Source of the DNA: Novosphingobium decolorationis
GTDB lineage: Bacteria > Pseudomonadota > Alphaproteobacteria > Sphingomonadales > Sphingomonadaceae
NCBI RefSeq assembly: GCF_018417475.1
Contig: NZ_CP054856.1
Location: forward strand, 2,449,001 to 2,513,000
Reading direction: 5' to 3'
Length of the DNA: 64,000 nt
Shown in pieces: positions 44,594-53,994 of this stretch. Made by a program: the position numbers and the translations under genes. Positions within the stretch are counted from its first letter, which is position 1; the number at the start of each line of letters is the position of its first letter. The notes beneath the pieces were generated by a model. It worked only from the letters and a program-made list of their open reading frames with translations, was not told the origin of the DNA and searched no databases.

Positions 44594-45202
44594 TTGAAAC
44601 GCATCGCAACGACTTTCTTCCTGGCTTCGGTATTGGCCTCCACGGCGCACGCCCAGGACACCGATATGGGGGATGCCTCCAGGTCACCCCTGGCAACGCA
44701 GGCCGCACCTGCCCTCCTTCCTGCGACCCCGGCGACGCGCAACGCCGTCCTTCGCGCGGGAACCCCCATCCAGCTCCGCCTGCTTGAAGAGATCACCACC
44801 AAGAAGAAGGTCGCCAAGGTCGGGCAGCGCTTCCAGCTGGAGGTTGCCGCCCCCGTCGAGGTCAATGGCGTCCAGGTCATTCCGGCGGGGTCTCCCGCGT
44901 GGGGCGAACTCACGAGCGTGCGGAACAAGGGCATGTGGGGCAAGTCGGGCAAGCTGGAAGCCCGGCTCCTGTACTTGCGCGTCGACGGGCGCCAGATCCG
45001 CCTGACCGGGAACTTCGATGACAAGGGCGTCACCGGAACGGCCGGGGTGGTCGGGGCCATCGCGCTCGTGCCCGTGGCCGGTTTCTTCATGACCGGGACC
45101 AGCGCCGTTCTTCCCATGGGCGGCCAGGTGGGCGGCTTCATCGACGAAGACGTCGAACTTGCCTTCGCCGCGCAGCCTGTCGCCCCCTCCAGGTTCCCAT
45201 GA
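44594..45202 (+). CDS. Secreted protein of unknown function
   Basis: A 202-residue product beginning at TTG 44594, placing a signal peptide (ATTFFLASVLASTAHA) at the N-terminus; an open frame upstream to 44522 has no such feature. The mature part has strands around LRAGTPIQLRLLEEITTKKK and VNGVQVIPAGSPAWGELT, then a Gly/Val-rich hydrophobic stretch that could span or coat a membrane (GTAGVVGAIALVPVAGFF). Reminiscent of small VirB10-like C-terminal domains but too weak to assign. Function unknown. Confidence 0.6.
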   Translation: MKRIATTFFLASVLASTAHAQDTDMGDASRSPLATQAAPALLPATPATRNAVLRAGTPIQLRLLEEITTKKKVAKVGQRFQLEVAAPVEVNGVQVIPAGSPAWGELTSVRNKGMWGKSGKLEARLLYLRVDGRQIRLTGNFDDKGVTGTAGVVGAIALVPVAGFFMTGTSAVLPMGGQVGGFIDEDVELAFAAQPVAPSRFP

Positions 45203-45278
45203 CCCAGGGCGGCGAGACAGGTGCTGACGAACCGGCCCTGGACGCTGCGGCAGCCTCCGTCTCCTGAAACCTTTGCCC

Positions 45279-45309
45279 GCCGGGAGCGCCCTTGCGCGTC
45301 GCTCCCGGC
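45279..45309 (+). terminator. Stem-loop before miaB
   Basis: GCCGGGAGCG and CGCTCCCGGC form a perfect 10-bp stem with an 11-base loop, followed by ACCTCCCCCTCTTC. Probably ends the preceding gene; the pyrimidine-rich tail is not a strong T tract. Confidence 0.55.
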
Positions 45310-45355
45310 ACCTCCCCCTCTTCAAAACCCGCGCAAAGGCGTGTAACGGCGCGCC

Positions 45356-46702
45356 ATGTCCCATTCCGCGCCCCCACCTGCGAATCCGAAGACCTACCGG
45401 GTCAAGAGCTTTGGCTGCCAGATGAACGTCTACGACGGCGATCGCATGGCCGAACTCCTGGCCGAGCAGGGGATCACCCCCGCGCCCGAGGGCGAGGACG
45501 CCGACCTCGTCGTCCTCAACACCTGCCACATCCGTGAAAAGGCCGCCGAAAAGGTCTATTCGGACATCGGCCGCCTGCGCCGTGAGGATGGCTCCTCGCC
45601 GCTGATCGCGGTCGCGGGCTGCGTCGCGCAGGCCGAGGGCGAAGAGATCATGGCGCGCGCCCCTGCCGTGAAGATGGTCGTCGGCCCGCAGGCCTACCAC
45701 CGCCTCCCCGACATGGTGAAGGCGGCCTCAGAAGGTCGGCGCATGACCGATACGGACATGCCCGCCGAGACCAAGTTCGACGCGCTGCCCAAGCGCCGCC
45801 GCTCCGGGCCCACCGCATTCCTCACCGTGCAGGAAGGATGCGACAAGTTCTGCACCTACTGCGTGGTGCCCTATACCCGCGGCGCGGAAATCTCGCGCCC
45901 GCACGCCGACCTCATCGAGGAGGCCAAGCGCCTTGTCGAGGCCGGCGCGCGCGAGATCACGCTCCTGGGCCAGAACGTCAACGCCTGGACCGGCGCAAAC
46001 GCGAAGGGGCAGAGCGTCGGGCTCGACGGCCTCATCCGCGAGCTGGCCGAGATCCCCGATCTGGCCCGCATCCGCTACACCACCAGCCACCCCAACGACA
46101 TGACCCAGGGCCTGATCGAGGCGCACGGCGATGTCGCCAAGCTCATGCCCTTCCTGCACCTTCCCGTGCAGTCGGGCAGCGACCGCGTGCTCAAAGCGAT
46201 GAACCGCGCGCACCAGGTCGAGAAATACCTCACGATCCTGGAAGAGGTGCGCAAGGCACGTCCCGACATCGCGCTTTCGGGCGACTTCATCGTCGGCTTC
46301 CCCGGCGAGACCGACGCCGAGTTCGAGGAAACGCTCGGGCTGGTCGATACGGTCGGCTACGCGCAGTGCTTCAGCTTCAAGTATTCGCCGCGCCCGGGCA
46401 CCCCGGCCGCGACGATGGGCGAGCAGGTTCCCATGGCCGTCATGGACGAGCGCCTGAAGCGCCTGCAGACAGCGCTCAACCGCGACCAGTACGCCTTCAA
46501 CACCGCCTCTGTCGGCAAGACCTGCGAGGTCCTGGTCGAGCGGCGTGGCAAGCACCCCGGCCAATGGCTGGGCAAGTCGCCTTGGCTGCAGTCGGTCCAC
46601 TTCACGGGCGATGTCGCCGTGGGCGATGTCGTCACCGTCGAACTGGTCGAAGCCGGGCCCAACTCGATCGCGGGTGCGCTGAAGGTCCCGGCCTCGGCCT
46701 GA
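45356..46702 (+). CDS. miaB: tRNA-2-methylthio-N6-dimethylallyladenosine synthase
   Basis: A 448-residue radical SAM methylthiotransferase that modifies A37 of tRNAs reading UNN codons. Two Fe-S clusters are supported: Cys21, Cys57 and Cys89 in the N-terminal domain, and Cys162, Cys166 and Cys169 in [11 protein letters not shown]-terminal TRAM domain is present ([12 protein letters not shown]). In many alphaproteobacteria miaB is directly followed by phoH; here 2.6 kb of other genes intervene. Confidence 0.97.
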   Translation: MSHSAPPPANPKTYRVKSFGCQMNVYDGDRMAELLAEQGITPAPEGEDADLVVLNTCHIREKAAEKVYSDIGRLRREDGSSPLIAVAGCVAQAEGEEIMARAPAVKMVVGPQAYHRLPDMVKAASEGRRMTDTDMPAETKFDALPKRRRSGPTAFLTVQEGCDKFCTYCVVPYTRGAEISRPHADLIEEAKRLVEAGAREITLLGQNVNAWTGANAKGQSVGLDGLIRELAEIPDLARIRYTTSHPNDMTQGLIEAHGDVAKLMPFLHLPVQSGSDRVLKAMNRAHQVEKYLTILEEVRKARPDIALSGDFIVGFPGETDAEFEETLGLVDTVGYAQCFSFKYSPRPGTPAATMGEQVPMAVMDERLKRLQTALNRDQYAFNTASVGKTCEVLVERRGKHPGQWLGKSPWLQSVHFTGDVAVGDVVTVELVEAGPNSIAGALKVPASA

Positions 46703-46712
46703 CGCTGCGACC

Positions 46713-47429
46713 ATGACCGACATGCCGAGGGGCGCCGACGCGCGCCAGCCGCTCGTGCTCGTCCCGGGCCTGTCGTGCGACGAGACCTTGTGGGCCGCGC
46801 AGGTCGAGGGGCTTGCCGATGTCGCCGCACCCATGATCGGCGACACGCTGCACGACGACACCCTGCCCGCGATGGCACGCCGAATCCTCGCCGCGGCTCC
46901 GCCGCGCTTCGCGCTCGCAGGGTTCTCGATGGGCGGCTACGTGGCGATGGAAATCTGGCGCCAGGCCCCCGAACGGATCAGCCGGATCGCCTTTCTCGAC
47001 ACCAGCGCGGGCGCGGACGATGCCGACGCCGCGCGGCTGCGCCAGGCCGCGATCACCACCGCGCGCAAGCGCAGCCTGGAGGCGGTGCTGCGCGGCAGCC
47101 TGCGACGGCTCGTCCATCCCGACACGGCGCGCGCCACGGCCGAAGCGGTCGTCGCAATGGCGCTTGGCGTCGGACTGGAGACCTACGCCAACCAGCAGCG
47201 CGCGATCATGGCTCGCCCCGATTCGCGCGCCGACCTTGCCCGGATCAATGTTCCAGCCCTGGTGCTGGCGGGCGCGCAGGACAAGCTGACACCGCCCGAG
47301 CGCGCGCGCGACATTGCCGCCCACACGCCCGGTGCGCGGCTCGAACTCGTGGAGCAATGCGGCCACATGGCGCCGATGGAAAAGGGCGCGGCGGTCACCG
47401 CGCACCTGCGCGACTGGCTCGCCGCCTGA
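46713..47429 (+). CDS. Alpha/beta hydrolase
   Basis: A 238-residue serine hydrolase. VLVPGLSCDETLW forms the oxyanion loop, GFSMGG contains the nucleophile Ser, GAQDKLTPP has the acid Asp, and the CGHMAPME has the His. It lies 10 bases after miaB, probably co-transcribed. The substrate is not predictable. There is no lid domain of lipase type. Confidence 0.85.
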   Translation: MTDMPRGADARQPLVLVPGLSCDETLWAAQVEGLADVAAPMIGDTLHDDTLPAMARRILAAAPPRFALAGFSMGGYVAMEIWRQAPERISRIAFLDTSAGADDADAARLRQAAITTARKRSLEAVLRGSLRRLVHPDTARATAEAVVAMALGVGLETYANQQRAIMARPDSRADLARINVPALVLAGAQDKLTPPERARDIAAHTPGARLELVEQCGHMAPMEKGAAVTAHLRDWLAA

Positions 47430-47463
47430 CGCGCCAGCTCTGGCCCCGCCTCAGGGCCCCGAT

Positions 47464-48102
47464 TCAGGGCTGCGCGGCGGCGTCCTCGTCCTCGGGCGGA
47501 TTGAGATCGTCGGGCGTGATGAGCACGGTGCCCATGCCTGCCGCCTCATCCACCCCGGCGCTCGTCGGGTTGGAGGCGTAGCGCTCTCCGTCGAACGGAA
47601 CGCGGCGGATACCGGCGGCCATGCCCCCACCGGAAACCGAAACGGCAAGGTCGCGCCAGCCGTTGGTCGTGCTGTCGAGCACACCGACGGGGAGCTGCAC
47701 CACCGAAAGATCGCCCACGATCCGGAAGCTGTCGCCCTCGGGCTTGAGCACGAGCAGGTTGCACCCACCCGTCCCGCACATCATTGCCCCGCTGGCGTAG
47801 GCCAGCACTTCTTCGGTGCCATCGCCATCGAGGTCCATTTTCGCGCTATTGACATGCACCACGCCCAGATCGCCGCCCAGTTCGTCCTCGACGTAGTTCT
47901 GCACGAAGGCCTCGGGATCCGCGACGAGCGCGTCGGACGCCCCCGCACTGGCTGTCGCGCTCGGCTCTCCGGCGGGCGGCGCATCGCCCTTGCAGCCCGC
48001 GAGCGCCAGAGCGAGGGCGAGCGCTGCCACGGGAACACCCTTGCGCGCGAGACCGAGACGAGCCGACGGAGCGGCGGACGAAGCCACGAGAGATTGGTTC
48101 AT
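47464..48102 (-). CDS. Lipoprotein of unknown function with an FG-GAP/VCBS-like repeat
   Basis: A 212-residue protein with a clear lipobox (LALAGCKG). KMDLDGDGTEEVLAYAS is a calcium-binding-like DxDxDG loop as in FG-GAP or VCBS repeats. The rest is beta-rich. It lies on the opposite strand between the hydrolase and the RcnB-like gene. No function assigned. The start at 48102 gives the signal sequence; an extension to 48174 is not supported. Confidence 0.7.
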   Translation of the reverse strand: MNQSLVASSAAPSARLGLARKGVPVAALALALALAGCKGDAPPAGEPSATASAGASDALVADPEAFVQNYVEDELGGDLGVVHVNSAKMDLDGDGTEEVLAYASGAMMCGTGGCNLLVLKPEGDSFRIVGDLSVVQLPVGVLDSTTNGWRDLAVSVSGGGMAAGIRRVPFDGERYASNPTSAGVDEAAGMGTVLITPDDLNPPEDEDAAAQP

Positions 48103-48213
48103 GTAGCTCAGGCTATCGGCCCTGTGCGGCCCGGGCAAGCGCACCCGCGCCGCGCAGGCCCCAACTCGCCGCAAAGGCGCGCCTTTTCGAGGGGGAGAAG
48201 GGAGGCATCATTT

Positions 48214-48326
48214 CAAGGGGCCATCGCCCCTAGCCCCCAGAATGGGCAGCCTCGCCATTCTCGGCCGCGCTAGCGCGTGAAAGGTGCGCTCGACAATTCG
48301 AGGAGCCCGAGGGCGATGGCCCTCGG
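48214..48326 (+). repeat. Hairpin-ended intergenic repeat, copy 6
   Basis: The left palindrome is CAAGGGGCCATCGCCCCTAG (48214-48233, slightly decayed) and the right is CCGAGGGCGATGGCCCTCGG (48307-48326, perfect). The interior keeps CTCGCCATTCTCGG and AAAGGTG. Downstream of the RcnB-like gene on the minus strand. Confidence 0.88.
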
Positions 48327-48380
48327 ATATATCTCTTCTGACGTTTTCGCCCTCTCCCTTTCGCATTCCCCAGATACAAA

Positions 48381-48410
48381 GCGGCCCCGGTGCTTGCTCA
48401 CCGGGGCCGC
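48381..48410 (-). terminator. Terminator of the RcnB-like gene
   Basis: GCGGCCCCGGTG and CACCGGGGCCGC form a perfect 12-bp stem around AGCAAG, followed on the minus strand by TTTGTAT. It lies about 28 bases past the stop. Confidence 0.7.
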
Positions 48411-48438
48411 CGTAGGGGACTCGCTGGAAGGGGGCAAC

Positions 48439-48930
48439 TTACCAGAAGAAGCCGTTGTAGACGGTGAGAACACGTCCATTGCGGACGTTCACCAGGACCA
48501 CGTCGTTGTTGTAGCGCACCCAGCGCGCACCGGCGCGGGGCGCCGGGAGACGATAGCGGGCGTAGTCGTTCACCCAGTAACGGCTGCCGTAATAGGCGGG
48601 CTGGAAGCGGTGCCCCACCGCAACCGGGCTGTAGCGATAGCCCGAGGGACCGCGGTAGGCCGAGCGGTGGTAGACGTTGCGGTGGCTGCGGCGGTAGTCG
48701 CGCCAGTCCTCACGCGCCTCGCGGCTCGCGCTGCGCACGTCGCGGCGCGCCTCGCGGACATCGCGGCGGTCGCCATGGCGCTCGGCCTGGCGCAGGTCAC
48801 GGCGCGCCTCGCGCAGGTCGCGCTGGCTTTCGCGCGCCTCGCGGTAGCTCTGGGCCGAGGCCATCGTCGGCACCGCCAGGGTGGGAACGGCAACGCTGGC
48901 GGCAAGGGCCATCAGGATGAACTTACGCAT
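48439..48930 (-). CDS. RcnB-family periplasmic protein
   Basis: A 163-residue protein with a Sec signal peptide, a coiled-coil rich in Arg/Glu heptads (REARRDLRQAERHGDRRDVR and following), and a C-terminal RcnB domain (GARWVRYNNDVVLVNVRNGRVLTVY). RcnB in E. coli is a periplasmic factor in nickel and cobalt homeostasis, but sphingomonads carry many RcnB-like proteins, so the metal role here is uncertain. AAGGAG lies seven bases before the ATG. Confidence 0.85.
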   Translation of the reverse strand: MRKFILMALAASVAVPTLAVPTMASAQSYREARESQRDLREARRDLRQAERHGDRRDVREARRDVRSASREAREDWRDYRRSHRNVYHRSAYRGPSGYRYSPVAVGHRFQPAYYGSRYWVNDYARYRLPAPRAGARWVRYNNDVVLVNVRNGRVLTVYNGFFW

Positions 48931-49291
48931 GAAAAAACTCCTTCAACATGCAGCCGGGGTGGCGGTCTGTGCATTCAGGTTTTACCCACCCTAAATGAAC
49001 GAAGCAGGAGCGCGCCGTACACCTCCCGCTCAGCAGTGTCGCAGCGCTGCGACAGGTCCCGGGAAACCCGCGCAAATGCGTGGGATCGCCCGCCAGATTG
49101 AAACAGCAACCCTCTGAAAATAATTCCAGTATCCGATAGATTGCACGGCTTGGGCGATGCCCCGTGCGGGCTTTCCGGGCCGATTCTTTTCCACCGCCAA
49201 CGCCCCTGCGATCCACCCCCCTCTTGCAAGCGGGCGCGCACAGGGCCATCTTTCGCCTTGGAAGCAAACCATCCTCATCAGAAAGGAACGC
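48931..49291. other. Divergent gap between RcnB-like gene and phoH
   Basis: A 361-base gap with divergent starts at both ends. A/T-rich sequence around 49090-49135 (GAAACAGCAACCCTCTGAAAATAATTC region) probably carries promoters. No gene or RNA motif recognised. Confidence 0.5.
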
Positions 49292-50344
49292 ATGGCCCGT
49301 AAAGCAGCCCGCGCCGACAACGATACGGTGCACCTGAGGCCCGACACCCACCGTCGCGCCCGTGTCGAAGTGGAATTCGACGAACCCACGCTGCTGGGGG
49401 CCTTGTTCGGACAGTTCGATTCCAATCTCGTGCAGGTGGAGAACCGCCTCGGCGTCTACATCGCCGCGCGCGGCAACAAGATCCAGATCGAGGGCCCCGA
49501 AGACGCCGTCGCCCGCGCGCGCGAAACGGTGACGGGCATGTACCGGCAGCTTGAACAGGGCCACCAGGAGCTTGATTCGGGCGCGATCGAGGCGCTCATC
49601 TCGATGTCGGCCGAACCCACTCTCGATGGCATCATCACCGGCGATGCCGACAACGGCGGCAAGGGCCCGCCGATCATGATCCGCACCCGGCGCAAGACCA
49701 TCGTGCCGCGCTCGACCACCCAGATCGAGTACATGCGCGCGCTCGCCAAGTCGGACGTCATCTTCGCGCTCGGCCCGGCGGGCACGGGCAAGACGTACCT
49801 CGCGGTCGCGCAGGCCGTCTCGCAGCTGATGACCGGCTCGGTCCAGCGCCTGATCCTCTCGCGCCCCGCGGTCGAGGCGGGCGAGAAGCTGGGCTTCCTG
49901 CCCGGCGACATGAAGGACAAGGTCGATCCCTACCTGCGCCCGCTCTACGACGCGCTCTATGACTGCATGCCGCCCGAGCAGGTGGAACGCCGCCTCGCCA
50001 GCGGCGAGATCGAGATCGCGCCGATCGCCTTCATGCGCGGACGCACGCTGGCCGATGCCTTCGTCATCCTCGACGAGGCGCAGAACACCACGCGCGAACA
50101 GATGAAGATGTTCCTCACCCGCTTCGGCCAGAACAGCCGGATGGTGGTGTGCGGTGACCCCAAGCAGGTCGACATTCCCGGTGGCGACCGCATGTCGGGC
50201 CTTGCCGATGCCGTGACCAAGCTCGAAGGCGTGGACGGGATTGCCGTCACCCGCTTCTCCGCCGCCGACGTTGTGCGCCATCCCATCGTGGGCCGCATCG
50301 TCGAAGCCTACGAGGGCCCGCTTTCGCAGTACGACGAGGGCTAA
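49292..50344 (+). CDS. PhoH-like ATPase (YbeZ)
   Basis: A 350-residue P-loop ATPase. The N-terminal KH-like region is followed by the ATPase core: Walker A GPAGTGKT, then [18 protein letters not shown], Walker [10 protein letters not shown]. YbeZ works with YbeY in rRNA maturation. Start ATG 49292 has AAGGA upstream; the open frame before it carries no conserved residues. In many alphaproteobacteria it follows miaB and precedes ybeY; here it has lost contact with miaB, and a repeat lies before ybeY. Confidence 0.92.
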   Translation: MARKAARADNDTVHLRPDTHRRARVEVEFDEPTLLGALFGQFDSNLVQVENRLGVYIAARGNKIQIEGPEDAVARARETVTGMYRQLEQGHQELDSGAIEALISMSAEPTLDGIITGDADNGGKGPPIMIRTRRKTIVPRSTTQIEYMRALAKSDVIFALGPAGTGKTYLAVAQAVSQLMTGSVQRLILSRPAVEAGEKLGFLPGDMKDKVDPYLRPLYDALYDCMPPEQVERRLASGEIEIAPIAFMRGRTLADAFVILDEAQNTTREQMKMFLTRFGQNSRMVVCGDPKQVDIPGGDRMSGLADAVTKLEGVDGIAVTRFSAADVVRHPIVGRIVEAYEGPLSQYDEG

Positions 50345-50662
50345 GAAGGGAAGGAAGACACGATTCAAGGGGTCATCCCCCTTGACCCCAGAATGGGCGA
50401 CCTCACCGTCCTTCGCCAACGCAGCGCGACAAGGGTGAGCCAGACAGTCTGGGGAGCCCGAGGGCGATGGCCCTCGGAAGGTCTCTTCCTTGCTCCCTGC
50501 CAGGCGCCCTTGCAGTTTGCGCACAGACCTTTCGGCCTGGATTATTGCCTTGCGCTTTGTGACCTCAACGTGACGCGCGCCCTGCAATATCGATTGCAAA
50601 AAGGGCCGAATTCCCGCTTTTCCCCGCTCGACCCGGACGCATTGGAGCGCTAAGGGGCGGCG
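50345..50662. other. Gap between phoH and ybeY
   Basis: A 318-base gap, unusually long for this gene pair. It contains repeat copy 7 (50366-50477) and 185 bases beyond it with no recognised motif, probably including a separate ybeY promoter. Confidence 0.6.
50366..50477 (+). repeat. Hairpin-ended intergenic repeat, copy 7
   Basis: The left palindrome CAAGGGGTCATCCCCCTTG (50366-50384) has lost one base compared with others. The right is perfect (50458-50477). The interior has GACCTCACC and AGGGTGAG. It separates phoH and ybeY, co-directional genes normally adjacent. Confidence 0.88.
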
Positions 50663-51154
50663 ATGGAACTCGAGATCGACATCGAAGCCCCCTGGCCCGG
50701 CGACACCGATTGGGTGGACCTGGCCGAACGGGCGCTCGAGGCGCTCGTCCAGGTGGCTCCCGAACTGGGGCACGAACGGCTGCTTACCAGCGTTCTGTTC
50801 ACCTCGGATTCGCAGGTGCACACGCTCAACCGCGAGTGGCGCGCCAAGGACAAGCCCACCAACGTTCTTTCCTTCCCCATGCTGGAACGTGTCGAACTGT
50901 TGAATTTACAGCAAGACGGCCCGCCCGAAATGCTGGGTGACATCGCTCTCGCCGCGGAGACCTGCGCGCGCGAAGCAAGCGAGAAAAACGTTTCTATTCA
51001 GGAACATGCAACACACCTCCTGATCCACGGCCTGCTGCACCTGGCGGGCCTCGACCATGAGATTTCCGACGCCGATGCCGAGGCCATGGAGGCGCTCGAA
51101 ACAAAGGCACTTGCGATTCTTGCCATTGCCGACCCATATGGGGACCGCAACTAA
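50663..51154 (+). CDS. ybeY: Endoribonuclease YbeY (rRNA maturation)
   Basis: A 163-residue zinc RNase needed for 16S rRNA 3' processing and ribosome quality control. The zinc motif HGLLHLAGLDH gives His122, His126 and His132, and the conserved Arg is in NREWRAKDKPTNVLSF. It lies 23 bases before corC. Confidence 0.94.
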   Translation: MELEIDIEAPWPGDTDWVDLAERALEALVQVAPELGHERLLTSVLFTSDSQVHTLNREWRAKDKPTNVLSFPMLERVELLNLQQDGPPEMLGDIALAAETCAREASEKNVSIQEHATHLLIHGLLHLAGLDHEISDADAEAMEALETKALAILAIADPYGDRN

Positions 51155-51177
51155 CCTTCGAGGGATACCCAATCACG

Positions 51178-52095
51178 ATGGCCGAAAATGGCCGCCACAC
51201 CGACCCAGGAGACGGGGACAGTACCGGCACGCTCTGGCGTGCATTCCGCAAACTGTTCCAGGGGGACGCCGACCAGTCGCTGCGCGCGCAGCTGGAAGAC
51301 GTCATCAACAACCATGAGGGCGAGACCGACGCAAACGGAGCGCCCAGCGGCGACCTGTCGCCGCTCGAGCGCCAGATGCTGCGCAACCTCCTCCACTTTT
51401 CCGAGCACGATGCCGACGACATCGCGATCCCGCGCGGCGAGATCGTGGCGATTGCCGCCTCGGCCAGCTTTGACGAAGTGGTCGAGGCCTTTGCCGAGCA
51501 CGGCCATTCGCGCCTGCCGGTCTATGGCGAATCGCTCGATGACGTGAAGGGCATGATCCACATCAAGGACGTGTTCCCGATCCTCGCGCGCGGGGAGCCG
51601 GCCCCGGCCGACTGGACCAGCCTGCTGCGCCGGCCGCTGTTCGTGCCCCAGTCGCGCGGCGCGCTCGACGTGCTGGCCGACATGCGCGCCCAGCGCGTGC
51701 ACCTCGCCGTCGTCATCGACGAGTACACCGGCACCGACGGCATCATCACCATCGAGGACCTCGTCGAGGAAATCGTCGGCGATATCGAGGACGAGCACGA
51801 CGAGGCCGCCGAGGAGTGGCTGGTGCCGCTCGAGAACGGGGTCTGGGACGCAGATTCGCGCGCCGAGCTTGAGGATGTGGCCGAGCGCATCGACCCGCGC
51901 CTTGCCGAGATCGAGGAAGCCGTGGATACTCTGGGCGGCCTGGCTTTCGTCCTCGCCGAGCAGGTCCCCCAGGTCGGCACGATCCTGGAGCACGACAGCG
52001 GCTGGCGCATAGAAATTACCGACGGCAACGAGCGGCACGTCACGAGGCTTCGCCTCCACCCGCCTCTCGAAGAGCCCGTCCGAGAGGAAGACTGA
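51178..52095 (+). CDS. CorC/HlyC-type CBS-domain protein
   Basis: A 305-residue soluble protein with a pair of CBS domains (ILHFSEHDADDIAIPRGEIVAI…, SRLPVYGESLDDVKGMIHIKDV, VIDEYTGTDGIITIEDLVEEIVGDI) and a C-terminal transporter-associated domain. It lacks the membrane DUF21 domain, so it is the CorC form, linked to magnesium/cobalt homeostasis. In many relatives lnt comes next; here a LysR gene follows and no lnt is seen. Confidence 0.9.
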   Translation: MAENGRHTDPGDGDSTGTLWRAFRKLFQGDADQSLRAQLEDVINNHEGETDANGAPSGDLSPLERQMLRNLLHFSEHDADDIAIPRGEIVAIAASASFDEVVEAFAEHGHSRLPVYGESLDDVKGMIHIKDVFPILARGEPAPADWTSLLRRPLFVPQSRGALDVLADMRAQRVHLAVVIDEYTGTDGIITIEDLVEEIVGDIEDEHDEAAEEWLVPLENGVWDADSRAELEDVAERIDPRLAEIEEAVDTLGGLAFVLAEQVPQVGTILEHDSGWRIEITDGNERHVTRLRLHPPLEEPVREED

Positions 52096-52158
52096 GAGTA
52101 CCCATGCACACCGGCGCACTCCCGCGCGCGGTGAACCGAAGCGAAAAGACCAGAGACA

Positions 52159-53043
52159 TTGCCCGTACGTCGACTTCCCCCACTGCGCGCGCTTGAAGCG
52201 TTCGTCCGCGTCGTCCGCCTAGGTTCCGCCAAGGCCGCCGCGAACGAGCTCGCGCTCAGTCCGTCCGCCCTCTCCCGCCGTGTCGCCGCTCTCGAGGACT
52301 TCACCGGCAAGCGTTTGTTCACCCGTCAGCACCAGGCTATGAAGCTGACCGACGAAGGCCAGGCCTTCTACAACGTCGTCGGCCCCAAGCTCGAGGAGCT
52401 GGCCGAGGCGGTGGAATCGCAGATCGACCGCGGCCAGGTCCTGCGCCTGCACCTGGGCGTCCCCTCGCTGTTCGGTGGCCAGCGCCTGTTCCCGCGCCTG
52501 CCCGAGCTGCGCAAGCTGCACCCGCGCCTGCACATCGACATCGACACCGGCACGCACCTCGAAGCGCGCGTGGGCGACACGCTCGACGCCGCGGTGATCT
52601 TGGCCAAGGAACCCGACCCGGCCTTCTACCGTGTCCAGCTTGACCACAACAAGGTCTATGGCATCGTCTCGCGCGAGATGGCCAACGACCTGGGACCGCG
52701 CCCGGACAAGGACAAGCTCTCCAAACAGACCTTCCTGATCCACCAGGATCTGCCCGACAGCCTCGATGCGTGGAAGAAGGCGATCGGCCTGCCCGATCTG
52801 GAGCCCGCCTCGGTCGACAAGTTCGACTCCGGCCAGCTCGTGCTCGAAGCCGCCGCGCAGGGGCTGGGCATCGCGATCATGCACGATGATCACTTCCGCC
52901 GCTCGAACGACGGCCGCCTCGCGCGCCTCTACGACATCGACGTGGAAAGCCCCTACCGCTACTGGTTCGTGTGCCGCCCCAAGGCGCTCGAAACGCGTCC
53001 CGTGCGCATGTTCCACGAGTGGCTGCAGCAGGCTGGCCTCTAA
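52159..53043 (+). CDS. LysR-family transcriptional regulator (GcvA-like)
   Basis: A 294-residue regulator with an N-terminal winged HTH (PPLRALEAFVRVVRLGSAKAAANELALSPSALSRRVAALE, pieces typical of GcvA-like LTTRs) and a C-terminal effector domain. It starts at TTG 52159, the only good option; no in-frame ATG or GTG upstream. It lies 63 bases after corC. Its target is unknown; LTTRs often regulate a divergent neighbour, but here none is divergent. Confidence 0.88.
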   Translation: MPVRRLPPLRALEAFVRVVRLGSAKAAANELALSPSALSRRVAALEDFTGKRLFTRQHQAMKLTDEGQAFYNVVGPKLEELAEAVESQIDRGQVLRLHLGVPSLFGGQRLFPRLPELRKLHPRLHIDIDTGTHLEARVGDTLDAAVILAKEPDPAFYRVQLDHNKVYGIVSREMANDLGPRPDKDKLSKQTFLIHQDLPDSLDAWKKAIGLPDLEPASVDKFDSGQLVLEAAAQGLGIAIMHDDHFRRSNDGRLARLYDIDVESPYRYWFVCRPKALETRPVRMFHEWLQQAGL

Positions 53044-53094
53044 GACTTCCGGGCCAAGGCCCGAACACCGCAAGCCCCCCCCTTACGTCCGTCA

Positions 53095-53117
53095 GGCCGG
53101 ATCAGCGCGATCCGGCC
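53095..53117. terminator. Bidirectional hairpin between LysR and rhomboid genes
   Basis: GGCCGGATC, loop AGCGC, GATCCGGCC: a perfect 9-bp stem in the 81-base convergent gap. Probably ends both transcripts, though no T tract is visible. Confidence 0.5.
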
Positions 53118-53124
53118 CGTCGGT

Positions 53125-53841
53125 CTATCCCTCGCCGCAAGCGCCCGTCTTGCCCAGCGCGCCCAGCGCCACCAGAGCCGGGGCAAGCAGGAACCCGGTG
53201 ACAAATCCGCCCAGATGGGCCTCCCAGGCGAGCCCCGAGGCGGCCTCGAAGAGCACCGGCACCCCGCCCAGCGCGCAGACCGCCCAGAACTGGGTCCGCG
53301 CCATGGCCAGCACCTCGCGCCCCATCGCCACCGAGCAGACCTCGCCCACGCCCGCGGTCATCGCCTTGTGCCGGGCGAGAAAGCCGATCAGCCCGAACAC
53401 CACGCCCGAGGCCCCCAGCAGGCCCTCGCCTCCCGCGCGGTGGAGCGCAAGATAGGCCAGCCCCCCGGCCAGCCCGCTGGCCTCGAACAGCAGGCCAAGG
53501 CGCAGCCAGGCGCACAGCCCCCCGCCCAGCCGGTGCACCGCCAGCGCGGCCAGCGGCACGAAGGCAAAGGCCGTGATCGCAAGGTGCAGCGCGGAGGCAT
53601 GGGCGAACATGTGCATCTGCAGCGTGGCGAGGTGCCCCTCCCCGAGCGCCTCGCGCGAGACCCGCCAGGCCAGCATCCGGTCGGTGTCGAACAGGCGTAC
53701 GACGAAGACGTAAGCCATGAAGCCCAGCAGCGCCCAACCGGGCGCATAGTCCTGCCAGGGAATCACGGGACCAGGGCGCTCCTCCCGCCCGGCCCCGCAA
53801 TCCTCTGCGCGTATGTGCACCGCCACCCGTTCGCTGCTCAT
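53125..53841 (-). CDS. Rhomboid-family intramembrane serine protease
   Basis: A 238-residue membrane protein. Catalytic residues are present: Ser145 in GASGVVFG and His209 in EAHLGGFVTG. The usual HxxxN oxyanion side is represented by HMFAHASALHLAIT. At least six helices. The start at ATG 53841 is chosen; the frame extends to 53886. Substrates unknown. The gene is 58 bases short of the cyclophilin terminator upstream and probably has its own promoter. Confidence 0.87.
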   Translation of the reverse strand: MSSERVAVHIRAEDCGAGREERPGPVIPWQDYAPGWALLGFMAYVFVVRLFDTDRMLAWRVSREALGEGHLATLQMHMFAHASALHLAITAFAFVPLAALAVHRLGGGLCAWLRLGLLFEASGLAGGLAYLALHRAGGEGLLGASGVVFGLIGFLARHKAMTAGVGEVCSVAMGREVLAMARTQFWAVCALGGVPVLFEAASGLAWEAHLGGFVTGFLLAPALVALGALGKTGACGEG

Positions 53842-53912
53842 CACACCCTCCATCAAGGGGCGAGGATACCAAGCGATTCGCCGCAAGGGGTGTGTTCTGG
53901 ATCACGCCCACG

Positions 53913-53950
53913 AAAAAAGGGCGCCCCCTCAAGAGGAAGCGCCCTTTTTC
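53913..53950 (-). terminator. Terminator of the cyclophilin gene
   Basis: An 11-bp stem AAAAAGGGCGC/GCGCCCTTTTT with a 14-base loop. On the minus strand it follows the cyclophilin stop by 45 bases. The A/T flanks make it work in both directions. Confidence 0.8.
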
Positions 53951-53994
53951 AGCGTATCCGCCCCCCACATGGGGCGCGGATGCGGCCCGCACTC

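Larger units (their letters stand above)
48103..48438. other. Gene-free gap with repeat copy 6 and RcnB terminator
   Basis: A 336-base gap between two minus-strand genes. It holds a likely terminator (48381-48410) and the hairpin-ended repeat (48214-48326). The first 100 bases probably contain the promoter of the 48102 lipoprotein. No further gene seen. Confidence 0.6.
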
